Source: Liolophura sinensis
Taxonomy: Eukaryota; Mollusca; Polyplacophora; Chitonida; Chitonidae
Reading direction: 5' to 3'
Assembly: GCF_032854445.1 (NCBI RefSeq)
Contig: NW_027018136.1
Span: forward strand, 1 to 64,000
DNA: 64,000 nt
The notes under the pieces were generated by a model. The model made no database searches. It was not told the origin of the DNA and saw nothing but the letters and a program-made list of their open reading frames with translations. Shown in pieces: positions 22,708 to 35,700 of the stretch (positions within the stretch are counted from its first letter, which is position 1; each line of letters starts with the position of its first letter). A program made the translations under genes and the position numbers.

Positions 22708-25454
22708 TTGCATTTTTGCCTGGTCTTTTTCTCAATTGAAATCGGCTACACTGTACTCTGTACAATCGCGACTGGTCATTACTATATTCAACTTTTGACT
22801 ATAAGTTATGTGCCCTTCGGTAGCCCAGAAGACCTGAAATCTTTGGGCTAAGCCCATTTAACTCACCCAGCAATTGTCTTACTTCTAAGTCCAAGACAAT
22901 CTCAATGTCTTTATCTACGTGTAGAAAAACCAGACCATTTGTACATAAAAAACACAAGGTACTTGATACAGCCTGCTGTAAAAAGTACAACTAAACACTG
23001 ACCCACATTTATAAGGTGCCAAAAGATGTGGAATTGGGCCAGGCATCGGCAGCTGTTGAAAAATTGCAAATATCCCTGGTTTCCATGGAGTAAGAGCCGT
23101 TGCTGGGCACGTGATTATGACATCAATGATCATTGATCTGTCGCTACAGCCAAAAGTATTGGTCGGAGAGCAACGCGGTTTGCACCATACGATTTCTCGT
23201 CACAAAATACGTCGGATTAGGCTCTTTCTAGTAGCACTGGAACAGTTTTTCCACTTTTGCATTTTTGCCTGGTCTTTTTGTTAATTGAAATCGGCTACAC
23301 TGTACTCTGTACAATCGCGACTGGTCATTACTATATTCAACTTTTGACTATAAGTTATGTGCCCTTCGGTAGCCCAGAAGACCTGAAATCTTTGGGCCCA
23401 GCCCATTTAACTGACCCAGCAATTGTCTTACTTCTAAGTGCAAGACAATCTCAATGTCTTTATCTACGTGTAGAAAAACCACACCATTTGTACATAAAAA
23501 ACACAAGGTACTTGATACAGTCTGCTGTAGAAAGTACAACCAAACACTGACCCACATTTTTAAGGTGCCAAAAGATGCAGAATTGGGCCAGGCATCGGCA
23601 GCTGTTAAAAAATTGCAAATATCCCTGGTTTCCATGGGACTAAGAGCCGTTGCTGGGCACGTGATTATGACATAAATGATCATTCAATTGTCACTACAGC
23701 CAAAAGTATTGGTCGGAGAGCAACGCGGTTTGCACCATTCGATTTCTCGTCACAAAATACGTCGGATTAGCCTCTTACCAGCAGCACTGGAACAGTTTTT
23801 CCACTTTTGCATTTTTACCTGGTCTTTTTGTCAATTGAAATCGGCTACACTGTACTCTGTACAATCGCGACTGGTCATTACTATATTCAACTTTTGATTA
23901 TAAGTTATGTGCCCTTCGGTAGCCCAGAAGACGTCAAATCTTTGGGCTAAGCCCATTTAACTCACCCAGCAATTGCCTTACTTCTAAGTGCAAGACAAAC
24001 TCAATGTCTTTATCTACGTGTAGAAAAAACCACACCATTTGTACATAAAAAACACAAGGTACTTGATACAGTCTGCTGTGAAAAGTACAAATAAACACTG
24101 ACCCACATTTATAAGGTGCCAAAAGATGCGGAATTGAGCCAGGCATCGGCAGCTGTTGAAAAATTGGAAATTTCCCTGGTTTCCATGGAGTAAGAGCCGT
24201 TGCTGGGCACGTGATTATGACATAAATGATCATTCAATTGTCACTACAGGCAAAAGTATTGGTCGGAGAGCAACGCGGTTTGCACCATTCGATTTCTCGT
24301 CACAAAATACGTCGGATTAGCCTCTTACCAGCAGCACTGGAACAGTTTTTCCACTTTTGCATTTTTACCTGGTATTTTTGTTAATTGAAATCGGCTACAC
24401 TGTACTCTGTACAATCGCGACTGGTCATTACTATATTCAACTTTTGACTATAAGTTATGTGCCCTTCGGTAGCCCAGAAGACCTGAAATCTTTGGGCCAA
24501 GCCCATTTAACTCACCCAGCAATTGCCTTACTTCTAAGTGCAAGACAATCTCAATGTCTTTATCTACGTGTAGAAAAACCACACCATTTGTACATAAAAA
24601 CCACAAGGTACTTGATACAGTCTGCTGTAAAAAGTACAACTAAACACTGACCCACATTTTTAAGGTGTCAAAAGATGCAGAATTGGGCCAGGCATCGGCA
24701 GCTGTTAAAAAATTGCAAATATCCCTGGTTTCCATGGAGTAAGAGCCGTTGCTGGGCACGTGATTATGACATAAATGATCATTCAATTGTCACTACAGGC
24801 AAAAGTATTGGTCGGAGAGCAACGCGGTTTGCACCATTCGATTTGTCGTCACAAAATACGTCGGATTAGCCTCTTACCAGCAGCACTGGAACAGTTTTTC
24901 CACTTTTGCATTTTTGCCTGGTCTTTTTGTTAATTGAAACCGGCTACACTGCACTCTGTACAATCGCGACTGGTCATTACTATATTCAACTTTTGACTAT
25001 AAGTTATGTGCCCTTCGGTAGCCCAGAAGACCTGAAATCTTTGGGCCAAGCCCATTTAACTCACCCAGCAATTGCCTTACTTCTAAGTGCAAGACAATCT
25101 CAATGTCTTTATCTACGTGTAGAAAAACCACACCATTTGTACGTGAAAAACACAAGGTACTTGATACAGTCTGCTGTAAAAAGTACAACTAAACACTGAC
25201 CCACTTCAGTAAGGTGCCAAAAGATGCGGAATTGAGCCAGGCATCGGCAGCTGTTGAAAAATTGCAAATTTCCCTGGTTTCCATGGAGTAAGAGCCGTTG
25301 CTGGGCACGTGATTATGACATCAATGATCAATCAATTGTCGCTACAGCCAAAAGTATTGGTCGGAGAGCAACGCGGCTTGCACCATTCAATTTCTCGTCA
25401 CAAAATACGTCGGATTAGTCTCTTACCAGCAGCACTGGAACAGTTTTTCCACTT
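22708..25454 (+). repeat. Block B HOR unit 1 (Q1-Q2-Q3-Q4-Q5)
   Basis: Five distinguishable monomers in order. Q1 has TTTTTCTCAATTG, CCAGACC and CAGCCTGCTG. Q2 has GGGCCCAGCC, AACTGACCC and CTGTAGAAAGTAC. Q3 has TTTGTCAATTG, TTTTGATTATAAG, ACAAACTCAATG and GTACAAATAAAC. Q4 has ACCTGGTATTTTT, ACATAAAAACCAC and AAGGTGTCAAAAG. Q5 has GAAACCGG and ACTGCACTC. Starts are 22708, 23257, 23807, 24357 and 24906. Length is 2747, two extra bases arising at about 23637 and 24027. Confidence 0.92.
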
Positions 25455-28199
25455 TTGCATTTTTGCCTGGTCTTTTTCTCAATTGAAATCGGCTACACTG
25501 TACTCTGTACAATCGCGACTGGTCATTACTATATTCAACTTTTGACTATAAGTTATGTGCCCTTCGGTAGCCCAGAAGACCTGAAATCTTTGGGCTAAGC
25601 CCATTTAACTCACCCAGCAATTGTCTTACTTCTAAGTCCAAGACAATCTCAATGTCTTTATCTACGTGTAGAAAAACCAGACCATTTGTACATAAAAAAC
25701 ACAAGGTACTTGATACAGCCTGCTGTAAAAAGTACAACTAAACACTGACCCACATTTATAAGGTGCCAAAAGATGTGGAATTGGGCCAGGCATCGGCAGC
25801 TGTTGAAAAATTGCAAATATCCCTGGTTTCCATGGAGTAAGAGCCGTTGCTGGGCACGTGATTATGACATCAATGATCATTGATCTGTCGCTACAGCCAA
25901 AAGTATTGGTCGGAGAGCAACGCGGTTTGCACCATTCGATTTCTCGTCACAAAATACGTCGGATTAGGCTCTTTCTAGTAGCACTGGAACAGTTTTTCCA
26001 CTTTTGCATTTTTGCCTGGTCTTTTTGTTAATTGAAATCGGCTACACTGTACTCTGTACAATCGCGACTGGTCATTACTATATTCAACTTTTGACTATAA
26101 GTTATGTGCCCTTCGGTAGCCCAGAAGACCTGAAATCTTTGGGCCCAGCCCATTTAACTGACCCAGCAATTGTCTTACTTCTAAGTGCAAGACAATCTCA
26201 ATGTCTTTATCTACGTGTAGAAAAACCACACCATTTGTACATAAAAAACACAAGGTACTTGATACAGTCTGCTGTAGAAAGTACAACCAAACACTGACCC
26301 ACATTTTTAAGGTGCCAAAAGATGCAGAATTGGGCCAGGCATCGGCAACTGTTAAAAAATTGCAAATATCCCTGGTTTCCATGGACTAAGAGCCGTTGCT
26401 GGGCACGTGATTATGACATAAATGATCATTCAATTGTCACTACAGCCAAAAGTATTGGTCGGAGAGCAACGCGGTTTGCACCATTCGATTTCTCGTCACA
26501 AAATACGTCGGATTAGCCTCTTACCAGCAGCACTGGAACAGTTTTTCCACTTTTGCATTTTTACCTGGTCTTTTTGTCAATTGAAATCGGCTACACTGTA
26601 CTCTGTACAATCGCGACTGGTCATTACTATATTCAACTTTTGATTATAAGTTATGTGCCCTTCGGTAGCCCAGAAGACGTCAAATCTTTGGGCTAAGCCC
26701 ATTTAACTCACCCAGCAATTGCCTTACTTCTAAGTGCAAGACAAACTCAATGTCTTTATCTACGTGTAGAAAAACCACACCATTTGTACATAAAAAACAC
26801 AAGGTACTTGATACAGTCTGCTGTGAAAAGTACAAATAAACACTGACCCACATTTATAAGGTGCCAAAAGATGCGGAATTGAGCCAGGCATCGGCAGCTG
26901 TTGAAAAATTGGAAATTTCCCTGGTTTCCATGGAGTAAGAGCCGTTGCTGGGCACGTGATTATGACATAAATGATCATTCAATTGTCACTACAGGCAAAA
27001 GTATTGGTCGGAGAGCAACGCGGTTTGCACCATTCGATTTCTCGTCACAAAATACGTCGGATTAGCCTCTTACCAGCAGCACTGGAACAGTTTTTCCACT
27101 TTTGCATTTTTACCTGGTATTTTTGTTAATTGAAATCGGCTACACTGTACTCTGTACAATCGCGACTGGTCATTACTATATTCAACTTTTGACTATAAGT
27201 TATGTGCCCTTCGGTAGCCCAGAAGACCTGAAATCTTTGGGCCAAGCCCATTTAACTCACCCAGCAATTGCCTTACTTCTAAGTGCAAGACAATCTCAAT
27301 GTCTTTATCTACGTGTAGAAAAACCACACCATTTGTACATAAAAACCACAAGGTACTTGATACAGTCTGCTGTAAAAAGTACAACTAAACACTGACCCAC
27401 ATTTTTAAGGTGTCAAAAGATGCAGAATTGGGCCAGGCATCGGCAGCTGTTAAAAAATTGCAAATATCCCTGGTTTCCATGGAGTAAGAGCCGTTGCTGG
27501 GCACGTGATTATGACATAAATGATCATTCAATTGTCACTACAGGCAAAAGTATTGGTCGGAGAGCAACGCGGTTTGCACCATTCGATTTGTCGTCACAAA
27601 ATACGTCGGATTAGCCTCTTACCAGCAGCACTGGAACAGTTTTTCCACTTTTGCATTTTTGCCTGGTCTTTTTGTTAATTGAAACCGGCTACACTGCACT
27701 CTGTACAATCGCGACTGGTCATTACTATATTCAACTTTTGACTATAAGTTATGTGCCCTTCGGTAGCCCAGAAGACCTGAAATCTTTGGGCCAAGCCCAT
27801 TTAACTCACCCAGCAATTGCCTTACTTCTAAGTGCAAGACAATCTCAATGTCTTTATCTACGTGTAGAAAAACCACACCATTTGTACGTGAAAAACACAA
27901 GGTACTTGATACAGTCTGCTGTAAAAAGTACAACTAAACACTGACCCACTTCAGTAAGGTGCCAAAAGATGCGGAATTGAGCCAGGCATCGGCAGCTGTT
28001 GAAAAATTGCAAATTTCCCTGGTTTCCATGGAGTAAGAGCCGTTGCTGGGCACGTGATTATGACATCAATGATCAATCAATTGTCGCTACAGCCAAAAGT
28101 ATTGGTCGGAGAGCAACGCGGCTTGCACCATTCAATTTCTCGTCACAAAATACGTCGGATTAGTCTCTTACCAGCAGCACTGGAACAGTTTTTTCACTT
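25455..28199 (+). repeat. Block B HOR unit 2 (Q1-Q5)
   Basis: Same five-type order, exactly 2745 bases, with starts at 25455, 26004, 26553, 27102 and 27651. It differs from units 1 and 3 at only scattered sites, for example CGGCAACTG near 26345. The CGGCTTGCACCATTCAATTT variant appears at both edges of this unit (about 25374 and 28121) and nowhere else that I noticed, pointing to very recent tandem duplication. Confidence 0.93.
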
Positions 28200-30943
28200 T
28201 TGCATTTTTGCCTGGTCTTTTTCTCAATTGAAATCGGCTACACTGTACTCTGTACAATCGCGACTGGTCATTACTATATTCAACTTTTGACTATAAGTTA
28301 TGTGCCCTTCGGTAGCCCAGAAGACCTGAAATCTTTGGGCTAAGCCCATTTAACTCACCCAGCAATTGTCTTACTTCTAAGTCCAAGACAATCTTAATGT
28401 CTTTATCTACGTGTAGAAAAACCAGACCATTTGTACATAAAAAACACAAGGTACTTGATACAGCCTGCTGTAAAAAGTACAACTAAACACTGACCCACAT
28501 TTATAAGGTGCCAAAAGATGTGGAATTGGGCCAGGCATCGGCAGCTGTTGAAAAATTGCAAATATCCCTGGTTTCCATGGAGTAAGAGCCGTTGCTGGGC
28601 ACGTGATTATGACATCAATGATCATTGATCTGTCGCTACAGCCAAAAGTATTGGTCGGAGAGCAACGCGGTTTGCACCATTCGATTTCTCGTCACAAAAT
28701 ACGTCGGATTAGGCTCTTTCTAGTAGCACTGGAACAGTTTTTCCACTTTTGCATTTTTGCCTGGTCTTTTTGTTAATTGAAATCGGCTACACTGTACTCT
28801 GTACAATCGCGACTGGTCATTACTATATTCAACTTTTGACTATAAGTTATGTGCCCTTCGGTAGCCCAGAAGACCTGAAATCTTTGGGCCCAGCCCATTT
28901 AACTGACCCAGCAATTGTCTTACTTCTAAGTGCAAGACAATCTCAATGTCTTTATCTACGTGTAGAAAAACCACACCATTTGTACATAAAAAACACAAGG
29001 TACTTGATACAGTCTGCTGTAGAAAGTACAACCAAACACTGACCCACATTTTTAAGGTGCCAAAAGATGCAGAATTGGGCCAGGCATCGGCAGCTGTTAA
29101 AAAATTGCAAATATCCCTGGTTTCCATGGACTAAGAGCCGTTGCTGGGCACGTGATTATGACATAAATGATCATTCAATTGTCACTACAGCCAAAAGTAT
29201 TGGTCGGAGAGCAACGCGGTTTGCACCATTCGATTTCTCGTTACAAAATACGTCGGATTAGCCTCTTACCAGCAGCACTGGAACAGTTTTTCCACTTTTG
29301 CATTTTTACCTGGTCTTTTTGTCAATTGAAATCGGCTACACTGTACTCTGTACAATCGCGACTGGTCATTACTATATTCAACTTTTGATTATAAGTTATG
29401 TGCCCTTCGGTAGCCCAGAAGACGTCAAATCTTTGGGCTAAGCCCATTTAACTCACCCAGCAATTGCCTTACTTCTAAGTGCAAGACAAACTCAATGTCT
29501 TTATCTACGTGTAGAAAAACCACACCATTTGTACATAAAAAACACAAGGTACTTGATACAGTCTGCTGTGAAAAGTACAAATAAACACTGACCCACATTT
29601 ATAAGGTGCCAAAAGATGCGGAATTGAGCCAGGCATCGGCAGGTGTTGAAAAATTGGAAATTTCCCTGGTTTCCATGGAGTAAGAGCCGTTGCTGGGCAC
29701 GTGATTATGACATCAATGATCATTCAATTGTCACTACAGGCAAAAGTATTGGTCGGAGAGCAACGCGGTTTGCACCATTCGATTTCTCGTCACAAAATAC
29801 GTCGGATTAGCCTCTTACCAGCAGCACTGGAACAGTTTTTCCACTTTTGCATTTTTACCTGGTATTTTTGTTAATTGAAATCGGCTACACTGTACTCTGT
29901 ACAATCGCGACTGGTCATTACTATATTCAACTTTTGACTATAAGTTATGTGCCCTTCGGTAGCCCAGAAGACCTGAAATCTTTGGGCCAAGCCCATTTAA
30001 CTCACCCAGCAATTGCCTTACTTCTAAGTGCAAGACAATCTCAATGTCTTTATCTACGTGTAGAAAAACCACACCATTTGTACATAAAAACCACAAGGTA
30101 CTTGATACAGTCTGCTGTAAAAAGTACAACTAAACACTGACCCACATTTTTAAGGTGTCAAAAGATGCAGAATTGGGCCAGGCATCGGCAGCTGTTAAAA
30201 AATTGCAAATATCCCTGGTTTCCATGGAGTAAGAGCCGTTGCTGGGCACGTGATTATGACATAAATGATCATTCAATTGTCACTACAGGCAAAAGTATTG
30301 GTCGGAGAGCAACGCGGTTTGCACCATTCGATTTGTCGTCACAAAATACGTCGGATTAGCCTCTTACCAGCAGCACTGGAACAGTTTTTCCACTTTTGCA
30401 TTTTTGCCTGGTCTTTTTGTTAATTGAAACCGGCTACACTGCACTCTGTACAATCGCGACTGGTCATTACTATATTCAACTTTTGACTATAAGTTATGTG
30501 CCCTTCGGTAGCCCAGAAGACCTGAAATCTTTGGGCCAAGCCCATTTAACTCACCCAGCAATTGCCTTACTTCTAAGTGCAAGACAATCTCAATGTCTTT
30601 ATCTACGTGTAGAAAAACCACACCATTTGTACGTGAAAAACACAAGGTACTTGATACAGTCTGCTGTAAAAAGTACAACTAAACACTGACCCACTTCAGT
30701 AAGGTGCCACAAGATGCGGAATTGAGCCAGGCATCGACAGCTGTTGAAAAATTGCAAATTTCCCTGGTTCCATGGAGTAAGAGCCGTTGCTGGGCACGTG
30801 ATTATGACATCAATGATCAATCAATTGTCGCTACAGCCAAAAGTATTGGTCGGAGAGCAACGCGGTTTGCACCATTCGATTTCTCGTCACAAAATACGTC
30901 GGATTAGTCTCTTACCAGCAGCACTGGAACAGTTTTTTCACTT
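28200..30943 (+). repeat. Block B HOR unit 3 (Q1-Q5)
   Basis: Same order, 2744 bases, with starts at 28200, 28749, 29298, 29847 and 30396. Private changes include TCGTTACAAAA (29241), GGCAGGTGTTG (29638), and ACAATCTTAATG in Q1 (about 28391), a variant otherwise typical of monomer X. Confidence 0.92.
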
Positions 30944-33687
30944 TTGCATTTTTGCCTGGTCTTTTTCTCAATTGAAATCGGCTACACTGTACTCTGTACA
31001 ATCGCGACTGGTCATTACTATATTCAACTTTTGACTATAAGTTATGTGCCCTTCGGTAGCCCAGAAGACCTGAAATCTTTGGGCTAAGCCCATTTAACTC
31101 ACCCAGCAATTGTCTTACTTCTAAGTCCAAGACAATCTCAATGTCTTTATCTACGTGTAGAAAAACCAGACCATTTGTACATAAAAAACACAAGGTACTT
31201 GATACAGCCTGCTGTAAAAAGTACAACTGAACACTGACCCACTTTTATAAGGTGCCAAAAGATGTGGAATTGAGCCAGGCATCGGCAGCTGTTGAAAAAT
31301 TGCAAATATCCCTGGTTTCCATGGAGTAAGAGCCGTTGCTGGGCACGTGATTATGACATCAATGATCATTGATCTGTCTCTACAGCCAAAAGTATTGGTC
31401 GGAGAGCAACGCGGTTTGCACCATTCGATTTCTCGTCACAAAATACGTCGGATTAGGCTCTTTCTAGTAGCACTGGAACAGTTTTTCCACTTTTGCATTT
31501 TTGCCTGGTCTTTTTGTTAATTGAAATCGGCTACACTGTACTCTGTACAATCGCGACTGGTCATTACTATATTCAACTTTTGACTATAAGTTATGTGCCC
31601 TTCGGTAGCCCAGAAGACCTGAAATCTTTGGGCCCAGCCCATTTAACTGACCCAGCAATTGTCTTACTTCTAAGTGCAAGACAATCTCAATGTCTTTATC
31701 TACGTGTAGAAAAACCACACCATTTGTACATAAAAAACACAAGGTACTTGATACAGTCTGCTGTAGAAAGTACAACCAAACACTGACCCACATTTTTAAG
31801 GTGCCAAAAGATGCAGAATTGGGCCAGGCATCGGCAGCTGTTAAAAAATTGCAAATATCCCTGGTTTCCATGGACTAAGAGCCGTTGCTGGGCACGTGAT
31901 TATGACATAAATGATCATTCAATTGTCACTACAGCCAAAAGTATTGGTCGGAGAGCAACGCGGTTTGCACCATTCGATTTCTCGTCACAAAATACGTCGG
32001 ATAGCCTCTTACCAGCAGCCACTGGAACAGTTTTTCCACTTTTGCATTTTTACCTGGTCTTTTTGTCAATTGAAATCGGCTACACTGTACTCTGTACAAT
32101 CGCGACTGGTCATTACTATATTCAACTTTTGATTATAAGTTATGTTGCCCTTCGGTAGCCCAGAAGACGTCAAATCTTTGGGCTAAGCCCATTTAACTCA
32201 CCCAGCAATTGCCTTACTTCTAAGTTGCAAGACAAACTCAATGTCTTTATCTACGTGTAGAAAAACCACACCATTTGTACATAAAAAACACAAGGTACTT
32301 GATACAGTCTGCTGTGAAAAGTACAAATAACACTGACCCACATTTATAAGGTGCCAAAAGATGCGGAATTGAGCCAGGCATCGGCAGCTGTTGAAAAATT
32401 GGAAATTTCCCTGGTTTCCATGGAGTAAGAGCCGTTGCTGGGCACGTGATTATGACATAAATGATCATTCAATTGTCACTACAGGCAAAGTATTGGTCGG
32501 AGAGCAACGCGGTTTGCACCATTCGATTTCTCGTCACAAAATACGTCGGATTAGCCTCTTACCAGCAGCACTGGAACAGTTTTTCCACTTTTGCATTTTT
32601 ACCTGGTATTTTTGTTAATTGAAATCGGCTACACTGTACTCTGTACAATCGCGACTGGTCATTACTATATTCCAACTTTTTGACTATAAGTTATGTGCCC
32701 TTCGGTAGCCCAGAAGGACCTGAAATCTTTGGGCCAAGCCCATTTAACTCACCCAGCAATTGCCTTACTTCTAAGTGCAAGACAATCTCAATGTCTTTAT
32801 CTACGTGTAGAAAAACCACACCATTTGTACATAAAAACCACAAGGTACTTGATACAGTCTGCTGTAAAAAGTACAACTAAACACTGACCCACATTTTTAA
32901 GGTGTCAAAAGATGCAGAATTGGGCCAGGCATCGGCAGCTGTTAAAAAATTGCAAATATCCCTGGTTTCCATGGAGTAAGAGCCGTTGCTGGGCACGTGA
33001 TTATGACATAAATGATCATTCAATTGTTACTACAGCAAAAGTATTGGTCGGAGAGCAACGCGGTTTGCACCATTCGATTTCTCGTCACAAAATACGTCGG
33101 ATTAGCCTCTTACCAGCAGCACTGGAACAGTTTTTCCACTTTTGCATTTTGCCTGGTCTTTTTGTTAATGAAACCGGCTACACTGCACTCTGTACAATCG
33201 CGACTGGTCATTACTATATTCAACTTTTGACTATAAGTTATGTGCCCTTCGGTAGCCCAGGACCTGAAATCTTTGGGCCAAGCCCATTTAACTCACCCAG
33301 CAATTGCCTTACTTCTAAGTGCAAGACAATCTCAAATGTCTTTATCTACGTGTAGAAAAACCACACCATTTGTACGTGAAAAACACAAGGTACTTGATAC
33401 AGTCTGCTGTAAAAAGTACAACTAAACACTGACCCACTTCAGTAAGGTGCCAAAAGATGCGGAATTGAGCCAGGCATCGGCAGCTGTTGAAAAATTGCAA
33501 ATTTCCCTGGTTTCCATGGAGTAAGAGCCGTTGCTGGGCACGTGATTATGACATCAATGATCAATCAATTGTCGCTACAGCCAAAAGTATTGGTCGGAGA
33601 GCAACGCGGTTTGCACCATTCGATTTCTCGTCACAAAATACGTCGGATTAGGCTCTTACCAGCAGCACTGGAACAGTTTTTTCACTT
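30944..33687 (+). repeat. Block B HOR unit 4 (Q1-Q5), indel-rich right half
   Basis: Same order and 2744 bases overall. From about 31.98 kb it holds many compensating single-base gains and losses, such as CGGATAGCC, CAGCAGCCACTGG, TATGTTGCCC, AAGTTGCAAG, CAGAAGGACC and CTCAAATGTC, none of which occur in units 1-3. These look like consensus errors superimposed on an ordinary unit. Q1 shares GTCTCTACAGCC with the Q1 at 42847. Confidence 0.88.
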
Positions 33688-35700
33688 TTGCATTTTTGCC
33701 TGGTCTTTTTCTCAATTGAAATCGGCTACACTGTACTCTGTACAATCGCGACTGGTCATTACTATATTCAACTTTTGACTATAAGTTATGTGCCCTTCGG
33801 TAGCCCAGAAGACCTGAAATCTTTCGGCTAAGCCCATTTAACTCACCAGCAATTGTCTTACTTCTAAGTCCAAGACAATCTCAATGTCTTTATCTACGTG
33901 TAGAAAAACCAGACCATTTGTACATAAAAAACACAAGGTACTTGATACAGCCTGCTGTAAAAAGTACAACTAAACACTGACCCACATTTATAAGGTGCCA
34001 AAAGATGTGGAATTGGGCCAGGCATCGGCAGCTGTTGAAAAATTGCAAATATCCCTGGTTTCCATGGGAGTAAGAGCCGTTGCTGGGCACGTGATTATGA
34101 CATCAATGATCATTGATCTGTCGCTACAGCCAAAAGTATGGACACAGACCCCCATTACAACTTCCGTTTTTCAGTAGGGACGATTTGTAGTTCTGTGTAT
34201 TTTAGGGTTGTAAAGTCTTTTTGTGCTGCCAGCCTGCCGTTTTTGGTGCACAGGTGCATGCTTGGTATCAAAATGATGGAAAATTGTCTAAGCTTTGGGC
34301 AGGTATGAGTTTTAATGGTGAAAGTTTGAAATTCTGGGCGAGAGGGACACAAGGAGACAGGTGGTGATGAGGCTGCGAGTGACGTCCCCTTGGCGTTGCT
34401 AGGCACCCCTCCCAGCTGCCGCATGGAAAGGTCCAGATTTTGACGGTCAACCTATGTCAAGATTTTTACAGCTTCTTTCTCACATGCTGGGCCAGGTATG
34501 CACCAAAACTTATTGGCCTCGGAATGTTTGGGACTGAGCTACAGCGCTAAACGTTAACATTGTCGCTTATGGAAAACTAATGGGGGTCTGTGGCCGTATT
34601 GGTCGGAGAGCAACGCGGTTTGCACCATTCGATTTCTCGTCACAAAATACGTCGGATTAGCCTCTTACCAGCAGCACTGGAACAGTTTTTTCCACTTTTG
34701 CATTTTTGCTTCGTCTTTTTGTTAATTGAAATCGGCTAAACTGTACTCTGTACAATCGCGACTGGTCATTACTATATTCAACTTTTGGACTATAAGTTAT
34801 GTGCCCTTCGGTAGCCCAGAAGACGTCAAATCTTTCGGCTAAGCCCATTTAACTCACCCAGCAATTGGCCTTACTTCTAAGTCCAAGACAATCTTAATGT
34901 CTTTATCTACGTGTAGGAATAACCACACCATTTGTACGTGAAAAACACAAGGTACTTGATACAGTCTGCTGTAAAAAGTACAAACTAAACACTGACCCAC
35001 TTCAGTAAGGTGCCAAAAGATGCGGAATTGAGCCAGGCATCGGCAGCTGTTGAAAAATTGCAAATTTCCCTGGTTTCCATGGAGTAAGAGCCGTTGCTGG
35101 GCACGTGATTATGACATCAATGATCAATCAATTGTCGCTACAGCCAAAAGTATTGGTCGGAGAGCAACGCGGTTTGCACCATTCGATTTCTCGTCACAAA
35201 ATACGTCGGATTAGTCTCTTACCAGCAGCACTGGAACAGTTTTTTCACTTTTGCATTTTTGCCTGGTCTTTTTCTCAATTGAAATCGGCTACACCGTACT
35301 CTGTACAATCGCGACTGGTCATTACTATATTCAACTTTTGACTATAAGTTATGTGCCCTTCGGTAGCCCAGAAGACCTGAAATCTTTGGGCTAAGCCCAT
35401 TTAACTCACCCAGCAATTGTCTTACTTCTAAGTCCAAGACAATCTCAATGTCTTTATCTACGTGTAGAAAAACCAGACCATTTGTACATAAAAAACACAA
35501 GGTACTTGATACAGCCTGCTGTAAAAAGTACAACTAAACACTGACCCACATTTATAAGGTGCCAAAAGATGTGGAATTGGGCCAGGCATCGGCAGCTGTT
35601 GAAAAATTGCAAATATCCCTGGTTTCCATGGAGTAAGAGCCGTTGCTGGGGCACGTGATTATGACATCAATGATCATTGATCTGTCGCTACAGCCAAAAG
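31980..35700. other. Stretch of clustered single-base indels (probable consensus errors)
   Basis: One-base gains and losses, many in homopolymers or doublets, occur here several times per monomer. They spare the equivalent monomers at 22.7-31.9 and 37.5-46 kb and also affect the unrelated element copy at 34140. Similar stretches are about 13.3-21.2 (milder), 48.1-52.0 and 55.3-60.0 kb. The pattern fits unpolished long-read consensus better than mutation. Confidence 0.7.
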
